This document shows, piece after piece, positions 18,114 through 26,855 of a DNA stretch of 32,855 bases. Positions within the stretch are counted from its first letter, which is position 1, and each line of letters opens with the position of its first letter. A model generated the notes under the pieces. That model was given only the letters and a program-made list of their open reading frames with translations, made no database searches and was not told where the DNA came from. Origin of the DNA: Bacteroidales bacterium (GTDB lineage: Bacteria; Bacteroidota; Bacteroidia; Bacteroidales; UBA12170). The position numbers were made by a program, and so were the translations under genes. Location: NCBI GenBank assembly GCA_029938465.1, contig JAOZUW010000013.1:2633-35487 (forward strand). Reading direction: 5' to 3'.

Positions 18114-18962
18114 ATGGATAAAGACACAATAAAAATTCAAGTATTAAAAAACTCAGGAGAGCTCGTTGAGTTTGATTTAACAAAACTAAAAAGTGCATTA
18201 ATACGTTCCGGTGCAAAGCAATATGAAATAGATGGTATCGTAAAAGAAATATCAAACAAATTATACGATGGTATCACAACCCGCAAGATCTACCAAATCG
18301 CCTATGCCGTTTTACGGAAAAAATCTCATAATGTAGCAGGTCGATACCGCTTAAAGAAAGCAGTTTTAGACTTGGGACCATCCGGCTATCCTTTTGAAAA
18401 ATTTGTAGGTAGATTATTAGCATACAAAGGTTATCAGGTTGATGTGGGTCAAATAATTCAAGGAAAGTGTGTGACACATGAAGTGGATGTGATTGCTAAG
18501 AGTGATCATATTCATATTTATATTGAATGCAAATTTCATAAAGACAGTAAAAAAAATGATGTGAAAATCCCTATGTATATTAAATCAAGGTTTGATGACG
18601 TAAGAGATCAGTTAAAAACAAAACCAGAGAACAGAACTCTTGAAGTAAAAGGAATGTTGGTTACCAATACAAGATTCTCAAAAGATGCTGAGAATTTCGG
18701 CAGGTGTGCCGGATTAACACTAATTGGTTGGGATTATCCTCAAAAAGGTAATTTACGCGATTGGATCGATCAAGCGGGATATCACCCCATTACCAGCTTA
18801 TCTTCTTTGAAAAAAAGACATAAAGAAAAGCTTCTTGAAAAAGATGTAATATTATGTCGAGAAATAGATGCCAATAAAGAACTTTTAGCTGATTTGGGGC
18901 TTAGGGAAATTGAAATAATTAAGATTCTTAAAGAAGCTAAAGAAATCATGAAGTATAATTAA
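18114..18962 (+). CDS. ATP-cone domain fused to Mrr-like restriction endonuclease domain
   Basis: N-terminal IQVLKNSGELVEFDLTKLKSALIRSGA...ITTRKIYQIAYAVLRKK (ATP-cone); PFEKFVGRLLAYKGYQVDVG...THEVDVIAKSDHIHIYIECKFHKD (Mrr-type D...ExK). Confidence 0.85.
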   Translation: MDKDTIKIQVLKNSGELVEFDLTKLKSALIRSGAKQYEIDGIVKEISNKLYDGITTRKIYQIAYAVLRKKSHNVAGRYRLKKAVLDLGPSGYPFEKFVGRLLAYKGYQVDVGQIIQGKCVTHEVDVIAKSDHIHIYIECKFHKDSKKNDVKIPMYIKSRFDDVRDQLKTKPENRTLEVKGMLVTNTRFSKDAENFGRCAGLTLIGWDYPQKGNLRDWIDQAGYHPITSLSSLKKRHKEKLLEKDVILCREIDANKELLADLGLREIEIIKILKEAKEIMKYN

Positions 18963-19046
18963 AGTTCAGTTTCTTTTCATCTTCTTTTTTAATTCTAAAT
19001 AGGTATATGAAATTTTATAAATTTGCAGACAATTTAATATACAATA

Positions 19047-19493
19047 ATGGCCTTACCAAGAGTATTTATAAAAAACAAAAGAGCATCTTACGAGTATTTC
19101 CTTGAAGATAAATATGTAGCCGGAATCCAATTGCAGGGTACTGAGATCAAATCTATTCGCTATGGCAAAGCAAACCTAACCGATTCGTATTGTGCTTTTT
19201 CAAAAGAGGAGTTGTATGTTAGAAATTTGCATATCAGCGAATACAAATTAGGCACACATTATAACCACGAAGCTAAACGAGAAAGAAAACTACTACTGAA
19301 TAAACGCGAACTTCGTAAAATTAAAATAAAAATTAACGAAAGAGGATATACACTTATTCCTACCGCATTGTTTATCAATGAAAAAGGACTAGCCAAACTT
19401 GAAATAGCTTTAGCCAAAGGAAAGCATACCTATGACAAAAGAGCCAGTATAAAAGAAAAAGATATTAAAAGAGATATAGATCGGCGACAATAA
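19047..19493 (+). CDS. smpB: SsrA-binding protein
   Basis: NKRASYEYFLEDKYVAGIQLQGTEIKSIRYGKANLTDSYC...ALAKGKHTYDKRASIKEKDIKRDIDR. Confidence 0.96.
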   Translation: MALPRVFIKNKRASYEYFLEDKYVAGIQLQGTEIKSIRYGKANLTDSYCAFSKEELYVRNLHISEYKLGTHYNHEAKRERKLLLNKRELRKIKIKINERGYTLIPTALFINEKGLAKLEIALAKGKHTYDKRASIKEKDIKRDIDRRQ

Positions 19494-19509
19494 AGCTTAA
19501 ATAGTATTT

Positions 19510-20685
19510 TTATTGCAAAACGTTTTTTATCTGGCCAATAGCCTCTACATCTTTCAAACCCGAGCCAGTATGCAAAATCAAAACTTTAATATCCTTTGGA
19601 ATTCCATTTTCTTTACTCCAATGAATAAAACCAGCAAATGCAGCAGCCGAAGCCGGCTCAGCAAATAACCCGAAAGCAGTGGACATATTAAAAGCTGCCT
19701 CCATAATCTGTTTATCAGTAACTGCTATTGATTTACCATTGTATTTTTTTAGATAATGAACTACCATATAAAAGTTTCTAGGCACATCAACAGCAATGCT
19801 ATCAGCTATAGTGCTTGCCTTTGGAAATTCTAAAATACTATTCTTTATATTCCGAATAATATTGGCACTACCCTGTGCTTGCACTGCTACAATAGTAGGC
19901 ATTTCCTTAATCAAACCCATTTGTAATAAATCTTCAAAACCTTTATAAACACCAGATATTATTACTCCATCGCCAACCGGGACAAAAATCATTTGCGGAC
20001 ATTCTCCTTTCAGCTGATCATATACTTCGTAACTCACTGATTTTTTACCTTCAATAGTAAGTGGATTATATGCTGTGTTCCGATTAAACCAATTGTTTTT
20101 TTTACTTAAACTAAGGCTTTCTTCATAAGCATCATCATAGTTCCCTTTAATTTTTATCAGCTCAGCTCCATACATTTGAACTTGTATAAGTTTAGCTTTT
20201 GGTGATGTATGCGGTAATAAGATAACCGCTTTTTGGTGATTTGCAGCACACATAGCAGCTAAAGAAGAGCCTGCATTACCTGTACTAGCAGCTACAATAG
20301 TATTCCAATTGTTTTCTTTAGCAAAAGCTGAAACCAAATAAGAAGCTCTATCTTTAAAAGAATAAGAGGGATTTTGAGAATCATCTTTTATTAGTAATTG
20401 GAAATCGAGTTTTTCATTTTCAAAATAAGAAAAAGAGTATAAAGGTGTATTTCCTACTCTTAATATTGGAAAAGAATCCTGTGACTTAATGGGCCATAAA
20501 TGAAATAATAATTCATCAACATCTAGTTGTGATGGATTTTCAGGAAAGATATATCGTATCCATAAAACACCTTTAGGAGGCTTATCCGGACTATTGTCTT
20601 TAGAACAATTTGGACATAAATACCTCCACTCACTGGAGTCCCAGGTTTTTCCACAATTCACACATTCAAACCAATAATTACTCAT
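19510..20685 (-). CDS. Threonine synthase-like fold-type II PLP enzyme with N-terminal zinc ribbon
   Basis: CVNCGKTWDSSEWRYLCPNC; SYSFKDRASYLVSAFAKE; AASTGNAGSSLAAMCA; VPVGDGVIISGVYKGF. Confidence 0.8.
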   Translation of the reverse strand: MSNYWFECVNCGKTWDSSEWRYLCPNCSKDNSPDKPPKGVLWIRYIFPENPSQLDVDELLFHLWPIKSQDSFPILRVGNTPLYSFSYFENEKLDFQLLIKDDSQNPSYSFKDRASYLVSAFAKENNWNTIVAASTGNAGSSLAAMCAANHQKAVILLPHTSPKAKLIQVQMYGAELIKIKGNYDDAYEESLSLSKKNNWFNRNTAYNPLTIEGKKSVSYEVYDQLKGECPQMIFVPVGDGVIISGVYKGFEDLLQMGLIKEMPTIVAVQAQGSANIIRNIKNSILEFPKASTIADSIAVDVPRNFYMVVHYLKKYNGKSIAVTDKQIMEAAFNMSTAFGLFAEPASAAAFAGFIHWSKENGIPKDIKVLILHTGSGLKDVEAIGQIKNVLQ

Positions 20686-22164
20686 TTATAGATTCTTTAA
20701 TAGCCCTGTTCTATCGTTAAACTCGTCAATTAATTCATCCCATCTTTCAGTTTGATTAAAAACTTTAGGCCATATCTCTTTATCATACCAAAGGCTGTTT
20801 AAATCTTCCAATTCCTTTCCTTGTTGTTCAATCCAGGTAAAATATTTCAGATTGTGTATGTTTTTTTGATCCTGATAGGTCAACTCCTTCATATGATCTG
20901 TAGATTGATGCTCTATAACTGCAGCAAAATCCATAGCAGCCTGCAAACTACGATATTCACCTTTGGCTGTTTTCAACTCTTCTAACCTACTTTGATATAA
21001 ATCTGCTGCATCAGTAGCAATAGTAATAACCACATCATTATCATCCATTTCATAATATTTTGCAGTTTTAATAGCAGATAAGAGATTCGCCAAACCCGAG
21101 ATTCCGATCAAATGCAGTTGGGAGATAATTTCCTCACTTACACCCAGAGATTTTAAATATTCAAGACCTTCCTTCTCATTAAATAAACGCAATAATCGCA
21201 TGGCATCTTCATCGTCAATAGCTACTACCATATTTGTATTGCGCACATTATGAATCCAAGGAACATGTTTATCACCAATGCCTTCTATTCTATGACCACC
21301 AAAACCATTAGATAGCAAAGTTGGACATTGCAGAGCTTCGGAAGCCACGACATGTATATGAGGATATTTAGTACGCAAATAGTCACCAGCTGCAATGGTA
21401 CCTGCAGAACCTGTAGCAGACACATAGGATGTTAATTGCGATTTCTCTGTCTTGATTTCATTATATATTTCTTCGATAGCATGACCTGTTACCCTATAAT
21501 GCCAAGCAGCATTGCCAAACTCATCAAATTGGTTGAAAATTACGGAATCTTTTCTGGTTCGCTTAATCTCCCAACACTTATCATAAATTTCTTTTACATT
21601 TGACTCACAACCAGGAGTAGCAATTACCTCAGCTCCAATGTCTTTCAACCATGCAAAACGCTCTTGGCTCATTTCTTCGGGCAAAATAGCAACTGCTGTA
21701 ACATCCATTAAATAACTATCAAAAGCACCGCCTCTACAGTAGTTTCCAGTACTAGGCCAAACGGCTTTATGATAAGTTGGATCAAAACGCCCTGTTGTTA
21801 TTCGTGGCACCAAACAAGCATAAGCAGCACCCACTTTATGCGAGCCTGTTGGTAAATATTTACCTAACATCAGAACAATGCGTGCCTCTACACCAGTGAT
21901 TTCTTTAGGGATTTCAAGATAGTTAACTTTCCCAAAGCCTCCTCCCCTTTCTACGGCTTCATTTTTCCAATTAATGCGAAATAAATTTTGTGGTTCTAAA
22001 TCCCAAAGACCAATATTTTTAAGTTGATCCTTTATCTTTTCAGGAATTAATGAAGGATTTTCCATCTGCTGGAAAGTGGGTAAAATGATTCCTTTTTCTT
22101 TATAACGATTGACTGCTTTTTGCAAGATCTCTTCATTATAAATTTTATCAATTATTTCTATCAT
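20686..22164 (-). CDS. Fold-type II PLP-dependent enzyme (cysteine synthase/TrpB-like family, specificity unknown)
   Basis: PTGSHKVGAAYACLV (Schiff-base Lys region), WPSTGNYCRGGAF, SATGSAGTIAAGDYL; directly abuts the downstream PLP gene. Confidence 0.75.
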   Translation of the reverse strand: MIEIIDKIYNEEILQKAVNRYKEKGIILPTFQQMENPSLIPEKIKDQLKNIGLWDLEPQNLFRINWKNEAVERGGGFGKVNYLEIPKEITGVEARIVLMLGKYLPTGSHKVGAAYACLVPRITTGRFDPTYHKAVWPSTGNYCRGGAFDSYLMDVTAVAILPEEMSQERFAWLKDIGAEVIATPGCESNVKEIYDKCWEIKRTRKDSVIFNQFDEFGNAAWHYRVTGHAIEEIYNEIKTEKSQLTSYVSATGSAGTIAAGDYLRTKYPHIHVVASEALQCPTLLSNGFGGHRIEGIGDKHVPWIHNVRNTNMVVAIDDEDAMRLLRLFNEKEGLEYLKSLGVSEEIISQLHLIGISGLANLLSAIKTAKYYEMDDNDVVITIATDAADLYQSRLEELKTAKGEYRSLQAAMDFAAVIEHQSTDHMKELTYQDQKNIHNLKYFTWIEQQGKELEDLNSLWYDKEIWPKVFNQTERWDELIDEFNDRTGLLKNL

Positions 22165-22228
22165 AGCCTTGAAGTTGACCTGCTAAGATATGAAAATTAA
22201 CGGAATAATGAATTGGCCTACAAACAAA

Positions 22229-22256
22229 AAAAGTCATTACTACTGCAATGACTTTT
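22229..22256 (-). terminator. Intrinsic-terminator-like hairpin downstream of the DEAD-box gene
   Basis: aaaagtcatt-actactgc-aatgactttt 10-bp stem flanked by A/T tracts. Confidence 0.75.
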
Positions 22257-22277
22257 CTTTATATGATTCTCCAATAC

Positions 22278-24101
22278 TTAGTATTTCTTACGTCGGCTAC
22301 CTCCGCCTTTATTGTAGGAAGAATTACCTCCGGAAGATTTTCTATGACCACCGTAGGATTTTCCACCTCCATATGAGGAGCGACTAGATTTGGTATTGGT
22401 TGGTTTTGAAGCTTTTGATTTAGATAATTCAATGGAAACTTTAATGCCATTATAATCCATGTTTTCAAAGTGTTTCATCACTTCTTTTTCGTATTTCTTA
22501 TCTATTTCGAAAAAGCTAAACTTTTTAAACAATTCTATGCTACCAATTTCAAGACTTTTAAAAGAAGGCTCATCAGTAATAAGTCGAATTATTTTACCTG
22601 GATTAATGCCATTTTTTGTCCCTAAATTCACATAAAAGCGACTATAATCCATATTTTTTCGATGTCGTTTTCCTCCCTCTTGCTGCTCATCATCATTATC
22701 CCTTTCTCTTTTTACTGAGACATTTAAATCTCGAGCATCACTATAATATTCTAAAAAACGACTAAATTCAACCGATACAAATCTTTTTATCAAATCTTCG
22801 CGACTCAGCCAATCTAGTTTTTTATAAACAGTTTCTAAATAGGGTTCAATCTGTTTTTCATCAACACTAATATGCTCCATTTTATCTACTAAGTGAAACA
22901 ATTGTGTTTCACAAACCTGAGCTCCTGTTGGTATCATTTCTTGATCGAACTTTTTACCTACCATTTTTTGGAGTAGTCTTACTTTATGTTGCTCACGACC
23001 ATGAATAATAGACACACATATTCCGCTTTTACCGGCTCTTCCAGTTCTTCCAGAACGATGTACATAAATCTCAGAATCATCAGGTAAATTATAATTAATC
23101 ACATGGGTCAGGTCATCTACATCTAAACCTCTGGCTGCCACATCCGTAGCAACTAATATTTGAAGATGACGGCTATGAAAACGAGCCATTACATATTCTC
23201 GTTGCGGTTGTGATAAATCACCATGAAGTGCGTCAGCATTATATCCATCTTTCATCAAGTTTTCGGCTACTTCTTTGGTTTCTCTTCTGGTTCTACAAAA
23301 AACTATTCCATATATACCCGGAGTCATATCCACAATACGCTTTAATACTAAATATCGATCACGTGCTTGTACTTTATAATAGAAATGACGAACGTTATCG
23401 GCACCTGCATTTTTCTTTCCGACACTTATCTTTTCAGGGTTCGACATATATTTCTTAGCAATGTTTTCAATACCCTTTGGAATAGTAGCAGAAAACAACA
23501 AAGTTTGTTTTTCTTGAGGAGTATTGGCTAAAATAGCGTCTAATTCATCCTTAAAACCCATACTGAGCATCTCATCCGCTTCATCTAATACAGACCATCT
23601 GATATGATCTACCTTAAGTTTCTTTCTACGAATCATATCGGCTACTCTTCCTGGAGTTCCCACTACTATTTGCCCGCCTCTTTTCAGTTCTTTAATTTGA
23701 ACATCCATACTGGCACCACCATAAATCGCCACAATATTTATATCTGGCGAATATTTGGTATAAGCTTTTAAATCTTTTGCAATCTGCATACCCAATTCGC
23801 GGGTAGGAGAAAGAATCAATGCTTGAACATTTTTATCTTTGGGATCAAGCAACCCAACTATTGGCAATCCAAAAGCAGCAGTTTTCCCCGTACCCGTTTG
23901 TGCATTAGCAATTAAATCATCACTATTTTGGTAAATAAACGGAATACATTTTTCTTGTATTGGGGTAGGCGTTTCAAATCCAAGCTCACCTATAGCTTTA
24001 ACAACTTCTGGGGCCAAGCCCATTTCATCAAATTTTATCAAATCTTTTTCTTTTTTGTGGTTCATAACCAAAGGGTTATCTTTCCCACATTTTGGCGGCA
24101 A
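22278..24101 (-). CDS. DEAD-box RNA helicase (DeaD/CsdA-like) with DbpA-type RNA-binding domain and Gly/Ser-rich basic tail; likely start MNHKKEK at 24065
   Basis: ANAQTGTGKTAAFGLP, LSPTRELGMQIA, GTPGRVADMI, VLDEADEML, FSATIP, HRSGRTGRAG; tail KSYGGHRKSSGGNSSYNKGGGSRRKKY. Confidence 0.93.
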   Translation of the reverse strand: MPPKCGKDNPLVMNHKKEKDLIKFDEMGLAPEVVKAIGELGFETPTPIQEKCIPFIYQNSDDLIANAQTGTGKTAAFGLPIVGLLDPKDKNVQALILSPTRELGMQIAKDLKAYTKYSPDINIVAIYGGASMDVQIKELKRGGQIVVGTPGRVADMIRRKKLKVDHIRWSVLDEADEMLSMGFKDELDAILANTPQEKQTLLFSATIPKGIENIAKKYMSNPEKISVGKKNAGADNVRHFYYKVQARDRYLVLKRIVDMTPGIYGIVFCRTRRETKEVAENLMKDGYNADALHGDLSQPQREYVMARFHSRHLQILVATDVAARGLDVDDLTHVINYNLPDDSEIYVHRSGRTGRAGKSGICVSIIHGREQHKVRLLQKMVGKKFDQEMIPTGAQVCETQLFHLVDKMEHISVDEKQIEPYLETVYKKLDWLSREDLIKRFVSVEFSRFLEYYSDARDLNVSVKRERDNDDEQQEGGKRHRKNMDYSRFYVNLGTKNGINPGKIIRLITDEPSFKSLEIGSIELFKKFSFFEIDKKYEKEVMKHFENMDYNGIKVSIELSKSKASKPTNTKSSRSSYGGGKSYGGHRKSSGGNSSYNKGGGSRRKKY

Positions 24102-24203
24102 AGATACACATTATATGAATTACTTCTATTTTTTATTTACAAATCAGCATGTCCATTAAATTGATAAAAAAAACCTATATTTGGAGCTCAAAAAATTAGT
24201 ATT

Positions 24204-25868
24204 ATGCGATCTATTATTGTTTTATCTTTTATTATTTTTACCATGATTTTTATCTCCTGTAATGGAGAAAATTCTAATCAAAACACAAATCATTCGGAAC
24301 AATCTTTTTACCAAATAGGAAATGACAGTAGTCTTATTCTAGCTCTTTTAAACAAAGGTGTCATTGAAAATCACAAACTTTTCGCAATAGATGTTTTAAA
24401 GGAATTTTATAAAAACCGTGAATATCAAGTAGCTTGGATAGAAAAAGACAATATAAATCAAGCTCTGCAGGCTATTGAAGATATTTATGATGATGGTTTA
24501 CATCCAGAAGATTATCATTATTCTCTTTTAAAAGAAAAAGTACAGCAATTCTCTCAATCACAAAGTATTGATTCTGTTGAATTTGCATATTTTGATATTC
24601 TACTATCAGATGCTATCATAACAGCAAGTATGCATTTAATGGCTGGGAAAGTTGACCCAGAATCTTTAAAAAGAAAATGGAATATAGATAGAGTAAACTT
24701 CCAGGATAGATATCACACAGCAGCAGAATCACTACAAACTTCCATTGAGGAAAAACATATTGTAAAAGATTTTGAGAATCTAAAACCAAAACATTATATG
24801 TATTCAGGTTTAAAAAAAGCTTTAGTAGAATACCGTGGATACAAAACTAATGGTGGTTGGGATTCCATTGCATCTGGAGAAACTTTAAAAATTAATCAGA
24901 AATCAATTCGCGTTTCACAATTAAAAGCACGACTATTAGCTTCTAATGAAATGGAGGAATATGTGAGTGTTAATGATAGCGTTTACGATAGTATTCTATT
25001 TTTACATGTTCAAAAAGCCCAAAAGAAATATGGTATCCAAGCTGATGGTAATGTGGGTAAGCAAAGTATTGAAGAGCTCAATATTTCTTTAGATTACAGA
25101 ATAGAACAAATAAAAGCTAATTTGGAAAGAGCCCGATGGGTGATGTATAATTTGGAAGATAAGTTTATTGCAGTGAATATTGCTGCTTTTGAGCTTTATT
25201 TTGTCGATCATAATAAAGAACTATTAACATCAAAAGTTATTGTAGGAAAAGATCATACCAAAACAACCATATTTAAAGCTTCCATGCAATATGTGGTAAT
25301 AAATCCTACTTGGGGAGTTCCACGCAGCCTGTATGGAGGATACATTAATAAACTAAAAAATAACCCGGGGTATTTTGCTCAAAAAAATATGGAAGTAATA
25401 ACAACTAGTGGACAAGCCGTTGCAATTGAAGGTAAAGATTGGAGTGCTTATACTTTGCATAATTTCCCTTATATGTTTCGCCAGAAATCAGGACCCAGCA
25501 ATGCCCTAGGTTATGTAAAGTGTATGTTCCCTAATCAATATTCTATTTATATTCATGACACTCCATCACGCTCTCTATTTAATCGTGAAACTCGTACATT
25601 TAGTCATGGCTGTATACGTACAGAAAAAATAAGAAATGTAGCGGAGCTCCTTTTACAACCTAATAATGATGGATGGAATCAAGATAGGATTTCTGAAATT
25701 ATAGAAAGCGGTACAACAACCACTATCTCCTTAAAAGAGAAAGTTCCTGTGCTTATTATCTATTGGACTGCTGGTATAGGATTTCAAAAGAATTTCTACT
25801 TTAAGCCCGATATCTATAAACGTGATAATGAATTAATTGAAGCATTAAATAAAAACTTTGAGCTATAA
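24204..25868 (+). CDS. L,D-transpeptidase (YcbB/LdtD-like) lipoprotein-like
   Basis: Lipobox-like FIISCNG; peptidoglycan-binding-like FLHVQKAQKKYGIQADGNVGKQSIEELN; catalytic FSHGCIRTEKI. Confidence 0.9.
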   Translation: MRSIIVLSFIIFTMIFISCNGENSNQNTNHSEQSFYQIGNDSSLILALLNKGVIENHKLFAIDVLKEFYKNREYQVAWIEKDNINQALQAIEDIYDDGLHPEDYHYSLLKEKVQQFSQSQSIDSVEFAYFDILLSDAIITASMHLMAGKVDPESLKRKWNIDRVNFQDRYHTAAESLQTSIEEKHIVKDFENLKPKHYMYSGLKKALVEYRGYKTNGGWDSIASGETLKINQKSIRVSQLKARLLASNEMEEYVSVNDSVYDSILFLHVQKAQKKYGIQADGNVGKQSIEELNISLDYRIEQIKANLERARWVMYNLEDKFIAVNIAAFELYFVDHNKELLTSKVIVGKDHTKTTIFKASMQYVVINPTWGVPRSLYGGYINKLKNNPGYFAQKNMEVITTSGQAVAIEGKDWSAYTLHNFPYMFRQKSGPSNALGYVKCMFPNQYSIYIHDTPSRSLFNRETRTFSHGCIRTEKIRNVAELLLQPNNDGWNQDRISEIIESGTTTTISLKEKVPVLIIYWTAGIGFQKNFYFKPDIYKRDNELIEALNKNFEL

Positions 25869-25946
25869 CAAACCTGCGTTAAGAATAGTTAAAAGCCATC
25901 GTTAGTTTATGGGCATAGTTTATCTTTACCCAATAATTATTTTACT

Positions 25947-26846
25947 ATGATAAAAAGAACACTAGGACTTATTAGTTTGGTATTGATCAGCTTCTTTGCA
26001 CAAGCTCAAAATACAAGTCAGCTTAAAGTTAATGATATTCCTTTAGACTTTGATCTTCTTTCATTTTCATTATTACCAAATGATTCTGCTTTTATTGAAA
26101 CAACTGACGGATCTACTTTTCAGATAACAAATGAGAATGGCATTGATATATCAGTTTCTAATATGTATTGGAAAGCAGATAGTGGCTCAGGAATCTATTC
26201 TATTCATATTGAGAATAATAGCAAAAGCTATAAAGTAAATTTTATAGTGATGGATACTTTTGAAGAGATTAAAAATACTCCCAATGATTTTACTATTGGT
26301 ACATACCCAGCCAAAGCCTATAAAAACCTAGCTCAATATGAAGCTCCAAAAGGTATGATTAAAGTAACTAAAGAAAACCAAGATACTTTTCTGACTCAAC
26401 ATTTTCAGCTTAAAGATTTTTTGGTTAAACAAGGTAGTGGCTATCCAAAATACGTATTAGTTAGTCCTAAACTACTATATAAATTAGAACTAATTATTGC
26501 TAAATTAAAAGAACAGGATTACCATGTAGGAAATATGCATGTAATGAGTGGTTACAGAACGCCTTATTATAATGCTAAAATTGGAAATGGGAAAAGCAGC
26601 AGACATATATATGGCGATGCTGCAGATATCTTCCTAGACAATGATAATAATCAAGCTATGGATGATTTAAACAAAGACGGGAAAATCAGCATACACGATG
26701 CTCAAATTTTAGGAAAAATTGTTGAAAACATCGATAAAGACCCTCAATATAAATGGCTCATTGGTGGTCTTGGTATATATAATGGAAATGGTGCACATAG
26801 AGGTTTTATCCACGTAGACACTCGTGGTTATAAAGCAAGATGGTAG
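25947..26846 (+). CDS. Peptidase M15A / DUF882 (YcbK/MepK-like) with EF-hand-like insertion
   Basis: MSGYRTPYYNAKIGNGKSSRHIYGDAADIFLD...DLNKDGKISIHDA...AHRGFIHVDTRGYKARW; signal peptide. Confidence 0.85.
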   Translation: MIKRTLGLISLVLISFFAQAQNTSQLKVNDIPLDFDLLSFSLLPNDSAFIETTDGSTFQITNENGIDISVSNMYWKADSGSGIYSIHIENNSKSYKVNFIVMDTFEEIKNTPNDFTIGTYPAKAYKNLAQYEAPKGMIKVTKENQDTFLTQHFQLKDFLVKQGSGYPKYVLVSPKLLYKLELIIAKLKEQDYHVGNMHVMSGYRTPYYNAKIGNGKSSRHIYGDAADIFLDNDNNQAMDDLNKDGKISIHDAQILGKIVENIDKDPQYKWLIGGLGIYNGNGAHRGFIHVDTRGYKARW

Positions 26847-26855
26847 AGACTAAAA

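Noticed and set aside
22259-22468. Minus-strand 69-aa ORF overlapping the DEAD-box gene tail
   Set aside because: Out-of-frame reading of the helicase Gly/Ser-rich tail.
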